64,000 nt of DNA from Gnetum montanum. Taxonomy: Eukaryota > Streptophyta > Gnetopsida > Gnetales > Gnetaceae. The first letter of the stretch is position 1, and the number at the start of each line of letters is the position of its first letter. Location: assembly GCA_015680685.1 (NCBI GenBank), contig MNCI01005810.1, forward strand, positions 484,772 to 548,771. The letters run 5' to 3'. The translations under genes were made by a program, and so were the position numbers. This document shows positions 12,746 through 24,879 of this stretch, piece by piece. A model generated the notes under the pieces. It worked only from the letters and a program-made list of their open reading frames with translations. It was not told the origin of the DNA and made no database searches.

Positions 12746-12764
12746 TTGTGCTAGAAGAAGGGCC
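12746..12764 (+). promoter_or_regulatory. Primer-binding site of E6
   Basis: TTGTGCTAGAAGAAGGGCC, 5 bp after the LTR end; it differs at two or three positions from the E1 site. It shows that the LTR on its left is a 5' LTR. Confidence 0.65.
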
Positions 12765-13707
12765 TTGCTAGTTCCTCCTACATTTCTAATTATTTTCCCA
12801 CATGCTATCTCCACCACTAGTTGGTGTAGATTAAACCTCATCATTAGTTCTCTTGTAACCCTGTTGGACAAAAGACAAAGTGTATCTTTGGAACCTAACC
12901 AAAATTTTGGATGCTTGAGAGAGTGTAGCTGGCTCTCAATGTAAAGAGTGTAGCCAACTCTAACATAGTGAGCATAGCACTAGAGTTAACCATTTTTAGT
13001 AGCTTTCATAGTTTGCATTTTTTATGCATTTCCATAGTTGGCATTTTTTTTTTGCATTTTCATACTTAGCATTTTTTTTGCATTTTCATACTTAGTCAAA
13101 TTTTCTATAGTTTTACATACTTAGTCAAATTTTCTACATTTCCATACTTAGCCATGTTTCTACATTTTTACACTTAGCCATTTTTCTACATTTTTTAGCC
13201 ATTTTTTTACTATTGACAAACTTAGTCATTTTTCTACAGCTTTTAGAATTAGCCATTTTTTGTAAACAACAACTCTCACAACCTGATCTATGAACATGAA
13301 TTCAAATCAGCCTTCTACGTCAGTGTTTAACATATTTAAAATCACAATCCACCCAAAGCATGTGATGCTAAGCCAAAAATAATACAATTTTGTTTGTGCC
13401 AAAATCCAAGCAAGATTACGAGTGGAATGCCTTAACTGGAATGAGTCCATTGGGATGGACAGGAGTACAACCCTTCCTTATTTGACATAATCCCACTCAT
13501 GGAGTCCTACCACTAGTTGTTGTCCCTACTCATCCATGTGAATGAGCACAATTTAGGGATAACCTATGAGAAAGCCTCAAAGGAGGGAGAAGATGAGTTT
13601 GTAACCCTCTTCGAATGCAAGAGCCCCCACTACATCATCTTCCAACAACCATGCCTTGGTACAACTCCTCCTTGATTCATTCCACCCATCCTCTTCAAGA
13701 TGATAAC
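12765..13707. other. Degenerate E6 internal sequence and T-rich short repeats
   Basis: 12765-12930 resembles an element leader weakly. 13010-13260 is T-rich with a recurring unit of the CATACTTAGTCAAATTTTCT type. 13470-13680 contains a short open stretch (for example HVNEHNLGITYEKASKEGED) that I cannot assign. There is no supported gene. Confidence 0.45.
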
Positions 13708-15900
13708 TTTAACCACCAAAATTATCAGTGGCTAGAACACTGAGAGGTTATCGAGCGTACAACCTAACCCAGAGTCCATGTGAGGACCATGCTAGAGAAA
13801 ATAGAAATGGGGTACCCTAAAAAGTATGGTCGATTAGAGAGGGACTTACACAAAGTATAATAACCTTTCGTGAACAACAGTTTTAAAATGTTATCCGTGG
13901 AGATTAAGGAGAAGAAAATCGTAGCACATAGAATAGTAAAAGCATAGAAGAATATGTAACTAAGAAATAAATGTAAGTCGATACACAATGATGCAAAATG
14001 TTTGCTATAGAGAAATGAAAGAAGGTCTTGGGTCAGAGAGTGCACCACCCCAAGATCGGGGGATTTGATCTTTGTTTATCTAAAGAATATGTACAAATGA
14101 TATGCAATGTTGGATAGACATAGCTTACAATGGAACAGTATGGTCACAACCCCTAAACTGCTACCAATGGCCTGCTAACCGGAACTGATGAGCCAATGCT
14201 TGTTGAGCTAAGAGAGATCTGGGAAGTGCTACTACTGTGGCTTGTTGTTCATTAATCTTTGGCTTGCTAGTCTTTTTACCAAAGCCAATCTCCAAAAAGC
14301 CAAATGCCAAAATTCCAATCTCCAATTGCAAGAAAGCCTAGTCACAAAGCCAATTGCAAGAAAGGTGATTCCAAAAGCCAATCACAAAAAAGTTAATTCT
14401 CAAAAGCCAACCCTTTGAATGTTGTTTGCTGGGGTATTTATAGAGCCAAGAGTAGGAGAAAGACATGGTTTGGATGCCATGTGTCCTGGGTCCCAAAAGG
14501 TCCAAACTATGAATGTGTCTTACTGGCGTGTAATGCTACGCTGATGTGCTATGCTATAGTGTTACATTGAGTGGGACAAGGTTGGAAATGAAACCTGTCA
14601 TGTTGTGACCATACCATTCAAACTGCATGTGCTAGAATCTAGGGGACTGCCATGCTTTTACAAAAACTACTAATGTCAAATGCAAAGTGGATCCTAATCT
14701 CCAAGACTACATCTCCCCTCCTCTTGTAAGTAGGGTCAAGCATAGGGACAACTTTGGAAATCAACAGGGGGATGCAAAATAAAGCAAACTACTAATCTTG
14801 TCTGCGGAAGAGATGATGGAGTAGAAATAACCATTGCCAATTGATTTTTGGAGCTACTGGAGATGTATTGATGCTTCTTTATATGTGTTATGCTACCCAC
14901 ACTACCAAATTTAGTGGCATAGAATAAACACTTACATGCTACGCTATGCTATGTTGCATAGCGTAGCGCAACGTAGTAGCTAGTATTGAGATAAATCTTC
15001 CTTGAAAACCAAAAATACCCCTCTAAGGCCTAGTTAGGCAAGCAACATCAACCCTAATTTTCATGTTGAAAGGACCTAGGACCTATGGATTTCATCCTTG
15101 GGACATTTTTGAGCTTTGTGTGTCCTTGCTACACTGTGCTATGTTGTTCAGTGTAGCATAGTGTAGCAGCCAGTGTGACATGAATCTTCACTTGATTTGC
15201 AATGGTTTGTCAAGAAACTTTACTTGGGACTCAAGGGTGAAGTGGGATAGGTGGTCTTGAAGGTTAGAGCATTGCCAAGTGTAATTCTTTTGCTAGAACC
15301 AATTGGTAGAGAACTTTCATATGTTCTGACACTGCTACACTGTGTAGCATAACACCCAGTTTGGCTTGAATTTTAACACACTTTGCAAACGTTCTATAAT
15401 GTGATGTTAGTAATATCTTGGGGTGGTAGTGAAATAAGCATTTCTTATGGTTAAGGTATGGGAAAATATATTCACTTCATCAGAGTAGTCTGAGCAAAAG
15501 TGTTCTCACACTAAAACCCTGCTATGTTGTGCTACGCTGTGTATCATAGCACTAAAATGGAGTTGATTTCTAATGAAATTTGCTACATTCTCCTATGTCA
15601 TGTTGATCATGCTTCAAGAATGAAGTGGGGTAGGTATCCTGGAGGGCTAAATCATTGTCAACTTCATCTTTGGTGCCTGATCAGTCTCCACATGGCCTGC
15701 TATGCTGTGTAGCATAACATAGCATAGTAGGTCTTGTAGTTGAAAAACTTTCCAAACTATCTAGCCCATCCTAAACACCTTCAATAGCTCCTAGCATGGT
15801 TCCTATGTAGACCATCAACTGGGTCATGTGTCAAGATGGGTAGGCTAGAGATTGTAGCAAGCCTGTTAGCCCAGGAGATAGAAAATTTGTGAACTATACG
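13708..15900 (-). repeat. E5 LTR, interrupted at its right end by E4
   Basis: On the reverse strand it has the same ends, TATA box (+ strand TATTTATA at 14435-14442) and U5 block (reverse complement of GATTAGAGAGGGACTTACAC, near 13850) as the E3 and E4 LTRs. Several imperfect palindromes of CTACGCTATGTAGCATAGCGTAG type occur (14940-14975, 15130-15165, 15530-15550, 15700-15725). The point where it stops (15900) corresponds to E3 LTR position ~19903, about 115 bp before the LTR end, so E4 inserted into it. No primer-binding site lies at 13708, which fits a 3' LTR of a - strand element or a solo LTR. Confidence 0.7.
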
Positions 15901-17645
15901 TGTAGCGACCAAAAACTTTGGCAGCTGGAAAACATCAAGAGGTCGTTGGTCATGACATTCTTAACCCTGGATCCATGCAAGGGCCATGCTGGATGAAATG
16001 GAAATGGGCCACCCTAAATAGTCTGGTCAATCAGACATGGACTTTATCGGTGTTACTATAACCTTTTGCAAACGTTTAATATGAAAGCAGTGCTTATAAC
16101 GTAAAATGAAATTTGTTGAATGCAGGAAGGCGATAACAATATAAAATGAAATAATAAAGAGAAACAAAAAGTAGAAATTATGGAATGCACTGCTTCAAAT
16201 TTATGAATTTACTTTGCCAAGTGGATACAATTGGTTGTACAACACTGGGAAGCATAGAGATCCCAAAAGTAACCAGGATGTTCAAAGTAAGCCAACAATG
16301 TGCTTAAACGTGGACTTGAAAGTCAACAATGCCCAGATGTCACAAAGCCAACTTGTTAACCAAATGCCAACTGAAAACAAGGGGATTTGTTTTACTAGTT
16401 GTTAACAAAATTTGTTAACTACTCAAGTTTTCCGATTATGTGCTAAGGTGCTAAAAAATTGCCAACCCTTTGAGCGTTGCTTGTCGAGGTATTTATAGGA
16501 CCAAGACCATGTGGGAGATGTGGTTTGGATACCACATGTCTTGAGCCCATGTTGATGTGTCTATGTTGCATGGACATGCAAGGCTGATTGATGAGCCTAC
16601 CATGCTCTAATTATGCCATTAGAACTTGGAGATATGTGCCAATGGTACAAACAGGTGCAGTGCATTGATGTAGCGTAACTGCCCACCATGCTGTGCGTAA
16701 CATGTGGCGTAGTGTAGTAGCTTGCTATCCAAGGAGATGCATTGATGTATCGTAGCTTCTTGCTATGCTATACCATGCTTTGGAGTGTAGCATGTCGATG
16801 TAGCATAGCATCTTGCTACGCTGTGCTACACTATGTAGCGTCGCATAGTGTAGCCACCAGTTTTAGGCAGAAACCTACATCGGGACCTGTTGCATGTGTT
16901 GGAAACCTTTGAAGTGCTCTAACTGATTTTGCATATTTTCTACACTATACTACGCTATGTAGCATAGCATATCATAGCATTCAACCTTAACTGTGAAAAT
17001 GTTGAGAATCTGTAACTTTTGCTTTTTGCAACACGAAACATGCGAACTTACTGATCTTGCCCCTTGAGATGCCTTTTGTCACTACCGCAAAGTTGCTACG
17101 CTATGCTACACTATGTAGCATAGCATAGCATAGTAGCCAACATGGCCTACTTTTCGTTGAAATTGCTACTCTCTAGTGGAAATAATCATTGCTGAAGGAC
17201 TTAGAGCCGAGAGAAGTAATTGGTTTCAAAGGCCAAAGGTGCTAACTGAGTGCAATTGAAGTCACTGAGTAAGCTAACCCTTTATGTCTTGCTCTCGCTA
17301 CACTGTGCTACGCTGCGTAGTGTAACATAGCGTAGCACCTTTTCTTGCAACAATTTACAGTTGATTGCATGAACAACTATCTCTCGAAGCCTACTACACT
17401 ACATAGTGTAGCAAACTCCTTTGCTAGAAAACTTGCCAAACTATTTCGCGCATCTTGAGCACTACCGAAAACTCTCCACATCATTTCTGAGTAGGCTATT
17501 AGTTAGATGAATTACCTAGCTAGAAAGCTTGCCAAGTTGGACAGCCTAAACTCAGAGTGTTCATTTCCTGCCAAAGTGACATGACACTACCCAAATCACG
17601 AAGACCTAGTGAAGCAAGAATGCCTTGAAAATTTAGGGTGTCTCA
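15901..17645 (-). repeat. E4 3' LTR (1745 bp)
   Basis: On the + strand it starts TGTAGCGACC and ends GTGTCTCA, i.e. TGAGACAC...GGTCGCTACA on the element strand. TATAAATA (reverse) lies at 16490-16497. U3 is rich in palindromes built from TACGCTA/TAGCGTA (16800-16860, 16940-16980, 17095-17140, 17300-17335, 17390-17410). The adjoining polypurine tract at its right end fixes the orientation. Confidence 0.85.
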
Positions 17646-17660
17646 TTGGGCCCTCATTGT
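17646..17660 (-). promoter_or_regulatory. Polypurine tract of E4
   Basis: The reverse complement reads CAACAATGAGGGCCCAA next to the LTR start TGAGACACC. The same position holds CAAAGAGGGACCAA in E2 and ATAAAGAGGGATCAA in E3. It would prime plus-strand DNA synthesis. Confidence 0.7.
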
Positions 17661-18283
17661 TGACGTCTGGAGGATGGACCCGAGAGATGCCGACAAAGAA
17701 TACAAAACACCGCAGAAGATAAAATGCCAACATTTCTCTTTGGTGATCACCAAGATGTCGCTTAGCTGTACTTTGAGAGTGTTGCATTGGTTACATGGGA
17801 GAAGGGAAAGGTTAAGCGCGGAAGGAGGAGGCTTAGGAAAAGAGTAAAGATGGAACTTGATGGGGAACCTTGTTAGAGTGCTTGTGAGGGAGTTGTTTGC
17901 ATCGTCATCTTTTCTTTTTCTGACCTTTGACCTCGCGTAGGAATGCTAAGGGAGAGAGGGTGTGCAAAACAACTTACGTGCCATTTGTTTTAGGCATGTT
18001 TTTTTTTTTTTGCTCTCTTACACTTTTGCCTTTACTATTTTTCCTTTTACATCTGCAAACAACCTTGTCATAGGATAGGTATTCCCTTCCTAAGTTGCGT
18101 TGTGTTACATCCAAGTGGGGCCTTGACCTACCTACAGATGCTTCCGATGCGATGAGTTGTGTTATGCGCATCATGGATTTTGTGGTTGCGCAAATGGAAG
18201 GGCTTGACAGGCATTGGGAAAAGCTTGTGAAAGAAAGGAGAGAGTAGATCGTGAGTGTATGGAGTGAGGTCAGGAAGGTAAAG
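17661..18283 (-). other. E4 3' internal region, left of the E3 insertion
   Basis: Homologous to E3 20033-20400 (shared blocks such as GAGAGTGTTGCATTGGTT and GAGTTGTGTTA). No convincing coding frame. It stops at 18283 where the GGGAG target duplication begins, and the homologous sequence continues at 54648. Confidence 0.6.
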
Positions 18284-18288
18284 GGGAG
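18284..18288. other. Target-site duplication of E3 (left)
   Basis: GGGAG, repeated at 54643-54647 directly after the other E3 LTR. Confidence 0.85.
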
Positions 18289-20017
18289 TGTAGTGACTGA
18301 AAACGTCGGTGGCTAGAAGAACACCAAGGGTTGGCAGACATGACAGTTCCAACCCTGTATCCACAGGAGGGCAGTGCTGGGTATGTGCAGACACAGGGTG
18401 CCCTGAATGGTCTAGTCGATTAGACAGGGACTTACATCAGTGTCAATATAGCCTTTTGCAACGTAAGTAATGCAAAATGCAAGATAATGCTTATGGGTAA
18501 ATAAAGTAGAAAAGATACTGTAAAAGTGCAATAGTAATACAAAATAATGCTTAAAGATGAACAAAATAGAAAATAATGCAAAGAAATGAGATAGCAAATG
18601 GGGGATAAAGTAAAGTATGGTTAAAAACATGCACCACTCCAAAGCTACAAACTCATCCAATCAGGATGGATGCAATCGGCTAACTAGTGTGATGGAGTGC
18701 AGAAATCCTGGGAGCAATCGAGGCATGCCAAAAAAAAGGAAAGACCTATGCTCTTGAACACAGCCTCTATGTACAAACAATGTGGGGCTCTACCAAGGTG
18801 GTAGAACGGAGACGAGGATATCCTGCCAGTCGGAAGAGACGCTCTGTTTATAGTGTTAGACAGATGACTTTGATTATTACAACGCTGGTAAGAGGGGAGA
18901 TCTTTGTTTCAAAATTTTAAAGTTCCCACTTCTTGGAAGCTGCTTGCTTCCAGAAAGATGCGAACTCTTTCGAATTTGCCAACTTTACAAATTGCTGACT
19001 TTTTCAAATTGCGGGTATCTTTCCTCTTTTTTTTTAGTAAAACACTGTGGACTATTATATGATGTTTGTTGGGATATTTATAGGGCTGAAGGTAAGAAAA
19101 AAAGGATGTTTTTAATGCTAAATGCCGCAAATTTGTGTTATCTTACTGGTGCTACTCGAGCCATCTGTGACCATTGTGATGCAGGCCTACCATGTAATAA
19201 CTGTGATTTTACTATGCTGCAATTGCACCGCCAGCATCTGGAGACGTGTGCCAATGGTCAGATTAGGTGGGGTGCATTGATGTCACACAACCACCTGTAT
19301 GCCTCTATGTGCTTTGTGACATAGTCTGCGTAGCGTGGCACCTTGTCACACATCTTGCAGTCTATTACATGCTTGCTATGCTATGTAGCATAGCGTAGCA
19401 TAGCATCCTGCCTTAGTCGCAAGAGGTTTGTCAATTTGCAGAATTTCTCCCATGGTGCAAGTCTTGCGAACTCTGTTGACTCCGCCTTTCAAACTACCTT
19501 CCATCTCTTTTATAGGACTGCTATGCCTTGCTACACCATGTAGCTCAGCGTACGTAGCAGCAGACATGGTTCGCTGCTTCCTGACGAAAAGGGACATTAC
19601 TGCAGAACTCGAAAATGGGCGAGGGGAGTGGGTAGTGAAGTCACTGCTATGCTACACTATGTGACATTGCATAGCATAGCACTTCATTCCGCCATCATTT
19701 TCTGAAGCTTTCTATGCTACATAGCGTAGCATAGCATAGCAGGCTTTGTGAGTTAGAAAACTTGCTAGACTATTTCTTGTGTGTCCAGGATTCTACCGCT
19801 GATCTACATGCTATTCCTAAGCAGGCTGCCAGCTATTTAGGCTACTTTGGTGGGTGGACAGGATGGTACAGAACCTGTCCATGCTCAAAGTAGAAAATTT
19901 GCCAAACTGGCCAACGTAGGCTCAGAACGTTCTTTTCCTGATGAACTACCATCGTGCTATGTGGACTGTAAGATCCTGGTGAAGTAAGGATAACCCTGCA
20001 TTTTTTAGGATGTTTCA
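18289..20017 (-). repeat. E3 3' LTR (1729 bp)
   Basis: Pairs with 52903-54642. On the element strand it begins TGAAACATCC and ends AGTCACTACA. TATAAATA (reverse) is at 19075-19082. Palindromes of TAGCATAGCGTAGCATAGC type occur at 19375-19405, 19640-19680 and 19705-19740. Compared with its partner it has diverged mostly by transitions. Confidence 0.9.
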
Positions 20018-20032
20018 TTGATCCCTCTTTAT
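20018..20032 (-). promoter_or_regulatory. Polypurine tract of E3
   Basis: The reverse complement ATAAAGAGGGATCAA lies directly before the LTR start TGAAACATCC. Confidence 0.75.
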
Positions 20033-20519
20033 CGACTTATGGAGAATAGGCTCGATGGATGTCGGTAAAGAATACAAAACACCGCAGTAGGTGAAATGCT
20101 AAGGTTGTCGCTTAGTGAGTGCTGGGACGTCGCTTGGTCATGCTTGAGAGTGTTGCATTGGTTTTGCGGAGGTTAAGGTAGAGAGCAAAGATGATGTTTA
20201 GCTGAGTCCCTCATCGGAGTGCTCTGAAGGGCTCATTTGCATTTTCATCTTTGGCTAGTGCTATTATTCAACTTCCTATAGGCAGGTGTCCTCTCCATAG
20301 GATGAGTTGTGTTGCATCCATGGAGGGTTCTAACTTACCTACTACAGCCTTCCACATGGCGAGTTGTGTTACATTCGTGCCAAAATTTATACTCTCAAAT
20401 TGCCATGTTAGTTGAGGCACTCGCTTCGCGATGCTGTAGCCTTTGCTGCTATAGTGGGCTACATTTGCGGGGATGAAGTCTTGCTAGCTACTGGCATTGT
20501 TGTTACACTTGGGCATTGT
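20033..20519 (-). other. E3 3' internal region
   Basis: No gene recognised. Homologous to E4 17661-18283. It separates the polypurine tract from the ORF region described next. Confidence 0.55.
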
Positions 20520-21016
20520 TGCTAGTGTGAGATCCCCAAAGTAGGGAGGCTAGCAATGGTCCTAGCAGTGCGAGTCATGGGGGATCTAGTCCCCAAGGCA
20601 TTGGGGACACGGATGCAATAGAATCCCAGTCAAAGGAATGTGTGCTTAGTTCAGTTATGAGACAAGCTACCACATAGCGAAACATTGCACAAGCTAAAAC
20701 CTTGGTTAGGAACTGAAGGGTGACAATATTGTGGCTAGGCCACAATACTGTCAGCACCTTAGAAGTAGGAACGAGTCTAGGAACTACCGTCAGGGTGGTG
20801 GGCCGTGGTGACAGTAGGTTCGAAGGGCTCGTCTAACATCCTACGATGTCTTCGAAGGGTCAACATGACACCAAGGGTGGTGGCATGTACACCCCAGACT
20901 ATGTTCTCCTTTTGTCAAGAACTACATCCTAGAGCTACGACGTCCCACCCACACGCTGGTACCGCGCCCCTTCGTTCGATGTGTATCTGGTGGTGGTGCA
21001 TCTTGAGGGTGTGACA
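20520..21016 (+). pseudogene. E3 antisense ORF region between integrase and 3' LTR (unknown)
   Basis: On the strand opposite to the element, several pieces match the E4 ORF 54870-55385: LSSVMRQ, TILWLGHNTV, and GTSLGTTVRVVGRGDSRFEG. This copy has stops and frame changes. Antisense ORFs between integrase and the 3' LTR are known in other Tat-lineage elements. The opposite frame is also fairly open, so coding on either strand is unproven. No domain recognised. Confidence 0.4.
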
Positions 21017-21290
21017 CGAGCCCAGTTTAAGGTCTTGGTAGATCATGTGCTATTTTAAGGTCATGATAGACCGATATACTATTTTAAGGTCCTAGCAGAC
21101 TGTACATGCTAGTTTTACATCATAGCAAACACGCGATGCTACTTTATAGTCATAGTGGACTAACAGTGCTAGTTTTACACTGTGGCGGGCAATGCTTGGT
21201 GCTGCTAGTTTATCATTGTTGCGGACACTCCCTGGTGTGACTACTAGTTTATCATCATAGTGGACAACACGTGTTGTCGTCATTGTGCTT
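21017..21290 (-). repeat. E3 minisatellite array after integrase
   Basis: Roughly 25-45 bp units such as CTAGTTTAAGGTCATAGCGGAC with a core TAGTTT...GTC(A/C)TAGCRGAC. The same unit family occurs in E4 (55380-55750) and, on the opposite strand, in E2 (47285-47665). Not coding. Confidence 0.85.
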
Positions 21291-22420
21291 CAGACATAGT
21301 ACGGCTTGAGGTACTTGTGGTTCACTGGGTTGGCGAACTCATTGCCATCCATGTCTGCTAGCTTAAAGGCTCCATTCCCGAAGGCTTTAGTAACCACGTA
21401 AGGACCTTTCCAGTTGGTTGAGAACTTACTTACGTGCTCACAGACCACCTTGAGGATGAGTTCTTCCTTCTGCACTAGCCATTGATGCAGGTCTACATGG
21501 TGGTTCTACTGTTGTTTGCTCTAGCAGTGCTCAATTTGTCTCAGTGTCTGCACACGTTCCTCCTCCACCGAGTCAAGATTGATGGTCCGCGAGTCATTTT
21601 TCTGGGCTTCATTTATGGCATTGGACAAGATCATCCAAAGTGAGGATACCTTCAACTCAAGAGGCAACATAGTTTCAGATCTGTAAACAAGACTGTAAGG
21701 GATCTTACTCGTCATAGTTCTGCAAGTCATTCGATAGGCCCAAAGGACGTAGAGTATTTGCTCATGCCATTGCCTCTTGGTGTTGCTAAGCATCCGCTTT
21801 CATAGGTTGACGATGGACTTCTTTTTAGCCTCTACCTACCCATTTGCCTATGGATAATAAGGGGAAGAAAATGATTGTTTAATTCCTAGATTGCTATAGA
21901 AGGTTCGGGTTTCCGCACTGCTGAACTATGGTCCATTGTCAGTCATAATAGTCATCGGAAGCCCAAACCTAGTTACGATGTTATCGAGGATGAAATGACA
22001 GATTTGCTGAGATGTTGTTTTCCTTAGAGGAATAGCTTCCACCCACTTAGTAAAATACTCTGTGACAGTGATAATGAAGCTATGCCCTATGAAGGACTTA
22101 GGCATGATAGACCCTATGAGGTCTAGTCCCCATCATTGGAAAGGCCATGTAATTTGTGTTGAGTGTAGGTCTGTAGGTGCTATGTGTATGAGGTTTGCAT
22201 GTCTCTATCATGTATCACATGTCTTGACCTTCGAAAGGTAGTCACGCTCCATGTAGGACCAATAGTATCCTAGGCGTCTAATTTTTTCAGCCATAGCTCT
22301 AGGTGCTATGTGTCCACCACACAGCCCTTCATGAACCTCATTAATACTCTTTGTGCTTACATACCGCCCACGCATGCCAGCAATATACCATTGTAGGATC
22401 ATCAGCACAGGGCGTCATTT
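21290..22420 (-). pseudogene. int: E3 integrase, degenerate
   Basis: Inserts cDNA into the genome. From right to left: an HHCC zinc domain (GGHIAPRAM... ending CDT, 22408-22208; the second Cys region is damaged), the catalytic core with WGLDLIG (first Asp), TDNG (second Asp kept, about 21935) and ANG*VE near 21840 (third acidic residue Glu kept but with stops beside it). The C-terminal part is at 21793-21521 (WAYRMTCRTM...PYSLVYRSE) and ends FANPVNHKYLKPYYV near 21293. Several in-frame stops. The post-integrase repeat array follows immediately. Confidence 0.85.
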
Positions 22421-22499
22421 TCCATGAGCACGTATTGCCAAGCACGTTTGCGGATTGCATCTTTTTGAGCTGATGTCAATCCACCTAGGGATTCGCCAT

Positions 22500-23010
22500 G
22501 CTATAAATAAGCTTTAATGTTATCATACCACTTCGAGGTGTCCGCAGCATCAACAGAGGCCACATGTTCCACTTGAGTGATAGGCTCTATGCATTCTATT
22601 ATCGTAGTTGGTAGGTTTACCAAGGAATGATATGGGATGTTTAACGTGAGGGTAGCTAAAGCATCTGCTACGGTGTTCTCATTGCGTGACACGTGTTGCA
22701 CATCAATGGTCACGAATTACTTCAGTAAGATTTTTGCTAGGTCGTAGTAGGGTTGCAGGTGCGTAGCCTTGTAGGCATAGACTTTGGTGATTTGATTCAT
22801 GGCTAATTGTGAATCTCCATGGATCGCCAGGTGTTGTACATGCAGCATGCAGGCAGTCAAGAGGGCTCTGAGTAGCCCCTCGTACTCTACCATGTTGTTG
22901 GTGCAAGGGAACGTAAAATGATAAGTAGATGGGTACATTTCCCCAGAGTGGAATGTGATCGTGGTAGCAACGCTACCTCCTCACATGGTTGAGGCATCAT
23001 CAAAATGTAA
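22500..23010 (-). pseudogene. E3 second (archaeal-type) RNase H, degenerate
   Basis: The additional RNase H is characteristic of the plant Tat lineage. Near 22985 is the DGAST-like start. It continues with NNMVEYEGLLRALLTA (acidic Glu, about 22880), HGDSQLAMNQITKVYA (second Asp, about 22810) and NTVADALATL (last Asp, about 22670). A frame break lies near 22710. It degrades the RNA strand, or did so before decay. Confidence 0.8.
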
Positions 23011-23189
23011 GGTTGCCTCAAAATGCGATGGGATTATGGCAACATTGCTAACATATTCATCTGAGAACTTGGGATCTATGGTTGCCTAGTCATCGACTGG
23101 CAAGGCCACAAGTTGAGTTGCTATGGCTTGGCCCTTTGTCAATGATTTATTTACAGAACGTAGGTCAAACTTCAGAGTTATTGCTTTCC

Positions 23190-24759
23190 ATCAAGCTATT
23201 CTGCTACTTTCGTACAGGTTGCCGGTGATAGCCCGGAGTATGTTACTTTTGCAAATGATGTTGGTTGTACTGTGGAATAGGTAATGCCACCACTTTTTTA
23301 ATGCAAACACTAAGGCTAGGTAGTTCCTCTCCACCTCGTTGTATTTTTCCTCATATGCTATTAGCACGTGGCTCAGGTAATACACCAGTATCTTAGAACC
23401 ATCATCCCGCTTCTGACATAGCAGTGCGGCTATGGATGTGTCAGAGGTGGCAACGTATATGAAGAAGGGCTTGTCCCTTTACGGTAGGTGCACCGTTGGG
23501 AGGTGCAAGAGCTCCTCCTTCAAGTTTTCAAAGGCTTGTTGACACTAGGTTATCCACTCGAAGTCAACCCCCTTCTTTAGAAGATGTTACATGGGTTGTA
23601 ACTTTTCGATCAACCTTGCTATAAACCTTTGAATGAATTGCACTCTTCCTTGTAAACCGTGTAGCTCCTTAAGGTTTGTGGGAGGTGCTAGGTTGATGAT
23701 GGCCTTGACTTTGTCTGGGTCCATCCATATTCTGGCCTCTAATACTACAAACCCTAACATGCGTCCGGTCTTTACCCTGAAGACGTACTTCTTAGGATTA
23801 AGACATAAGTCGTGCCTTTGGCAGCATTTTAGGACAAACTCTAGATCATGTGGGTGGTGGGCTGCCTCTTTCGACTTAACCGCTATATCATCCACGTAAT
23901 CATTTAGCATTTCTAGGATGTAGTCCCTAAAAAGGTAGGTCATGGCTCATTAGTAGGTTGATCCAGCATTCTTGAGCCCGAAGGGCATCATGGTATAGTA
24001 GAAGGTTCCCCATGGAGTCATGAACGTTGTTGATAGCTGGAGCTTTAGGTTGATGCGAATTTGGTTGTATCTGGAGAAGCCATCCATGAAGGATAGCAAA
24101 GCATGACCAGCTGTGGTGTCAATGAGTTGATTGATGCTCAAGAGTGGGAAGTTATCTTTGATCGTTGCCTTGTTCATGTCTCGGAAGTCTATACATATTT
24201 GTATCCCTCCTATTTTCTTTGAAACCACAAAAATGTTGGACACCCACTCTGAATAATCAACCACGCAGATGAAACCTGCTTGATATAACTTAGTGATTTC
24301 ATCTTTCACGACTAGTGCGATTTCTGGCTTAATATTACATGCTTTTTGCTTGATTGCCCTTATGTGTGGATCTAGGACGATATTATGCTCAATCCGCCAT
24401 GAATCCAGACTCGTCATGTCGCTGTATGACCATGCAAAGACATCGATGTGATCCTGCAAAGTTTTAACTATGCCCTCATGTATTTGTGCATCTAGGAGAA
24501 AGCCCAGTCTTAATGTCTTTACCTCCCTCCTTGATGTGGCTATGGGTATCTTAACAAGAGGATCCTCAGTTACATCCCTGGCCTCTAAATCTAGGGTGTG
24601 GACCAGGTCTCTAGGCCAATCTCGGGGTGCTTCTAAGATTGCTATAGTGTTAATCTTAGTCAACCCCCAATCAATTACGTCGGGGTTCAACTATCTCGCA
24701 AGCTTGCATTGCGGCCCTACCAACATTAGAGGCTTGGAAAGGGCATGATGAGTTTCCAT
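23190..24759 (-). pseudogene. pol: E3 reverse transcriptase and RNase H, degenerate
   Basis: The probable start is the ATG at 24759 (METHHALSK), matching starts in E4 (59230) and E2 (43695). RT shows QAGFICVVDYSEWVSNIFVV, the FRDMNKATIKDNFPLLSI block, LLSFMDGFSRYNQI and the catalytic YVDD (about 23890, in LNDYVDDIAVKS). The first RNase H follows at about 23520-23190 (YYLSHVLIAYEEKYNEVERN, ALKKWWHYLF). Stops lie at about 24690, 23944 and 23580. Immediately upstream is a splice-acceptor-like sequence. Confidence 0.88.
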
Positions 24760-24769
24760 CCCTTTCTTG

Positions 24770-24795
24770 ACCTACCATCATAAGATGAAAGTCAT
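24770..24795 (-). promoter_or_regulatory. Splice-acceptor-like site before the E3 RT start
   Basis: On the element strand: CTTTCATCTTATGATGGTAG, then GTCAAGAAAGGG and the ATG. E4 has CTTTCATTTCATTTTGGCAG, then GTTGAGCAAAA and the ATG. The layout is the same in both, suggesting the 3' end of an intron that covers the spacer between protease and RT. Confidence 0.5.
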
Positions 24796-24879
24796 CAGAG
24801 ATTATGTGAAACGTAAATCGCAAAGCAATACTGAGATGCGACTTGCCAATTAAGTGATGTATAGATTAAGAGTTCGCTA

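Noticed and set aside
16800-17410. Spaced palindromes resembling a CRISPR array
   Set aside because: Unit lengths and spacings are irregular, the words are part of plant LTRs and no cas genes exist.
18412-18660. Repeated - strand open frames in the two E3 LTRs (18412-18660 and 53057-53257)
   Set aside because: They are conserved because LTRs are duplicated at insertion; the sequence is R/U5 and no other LTR keeps the frame.
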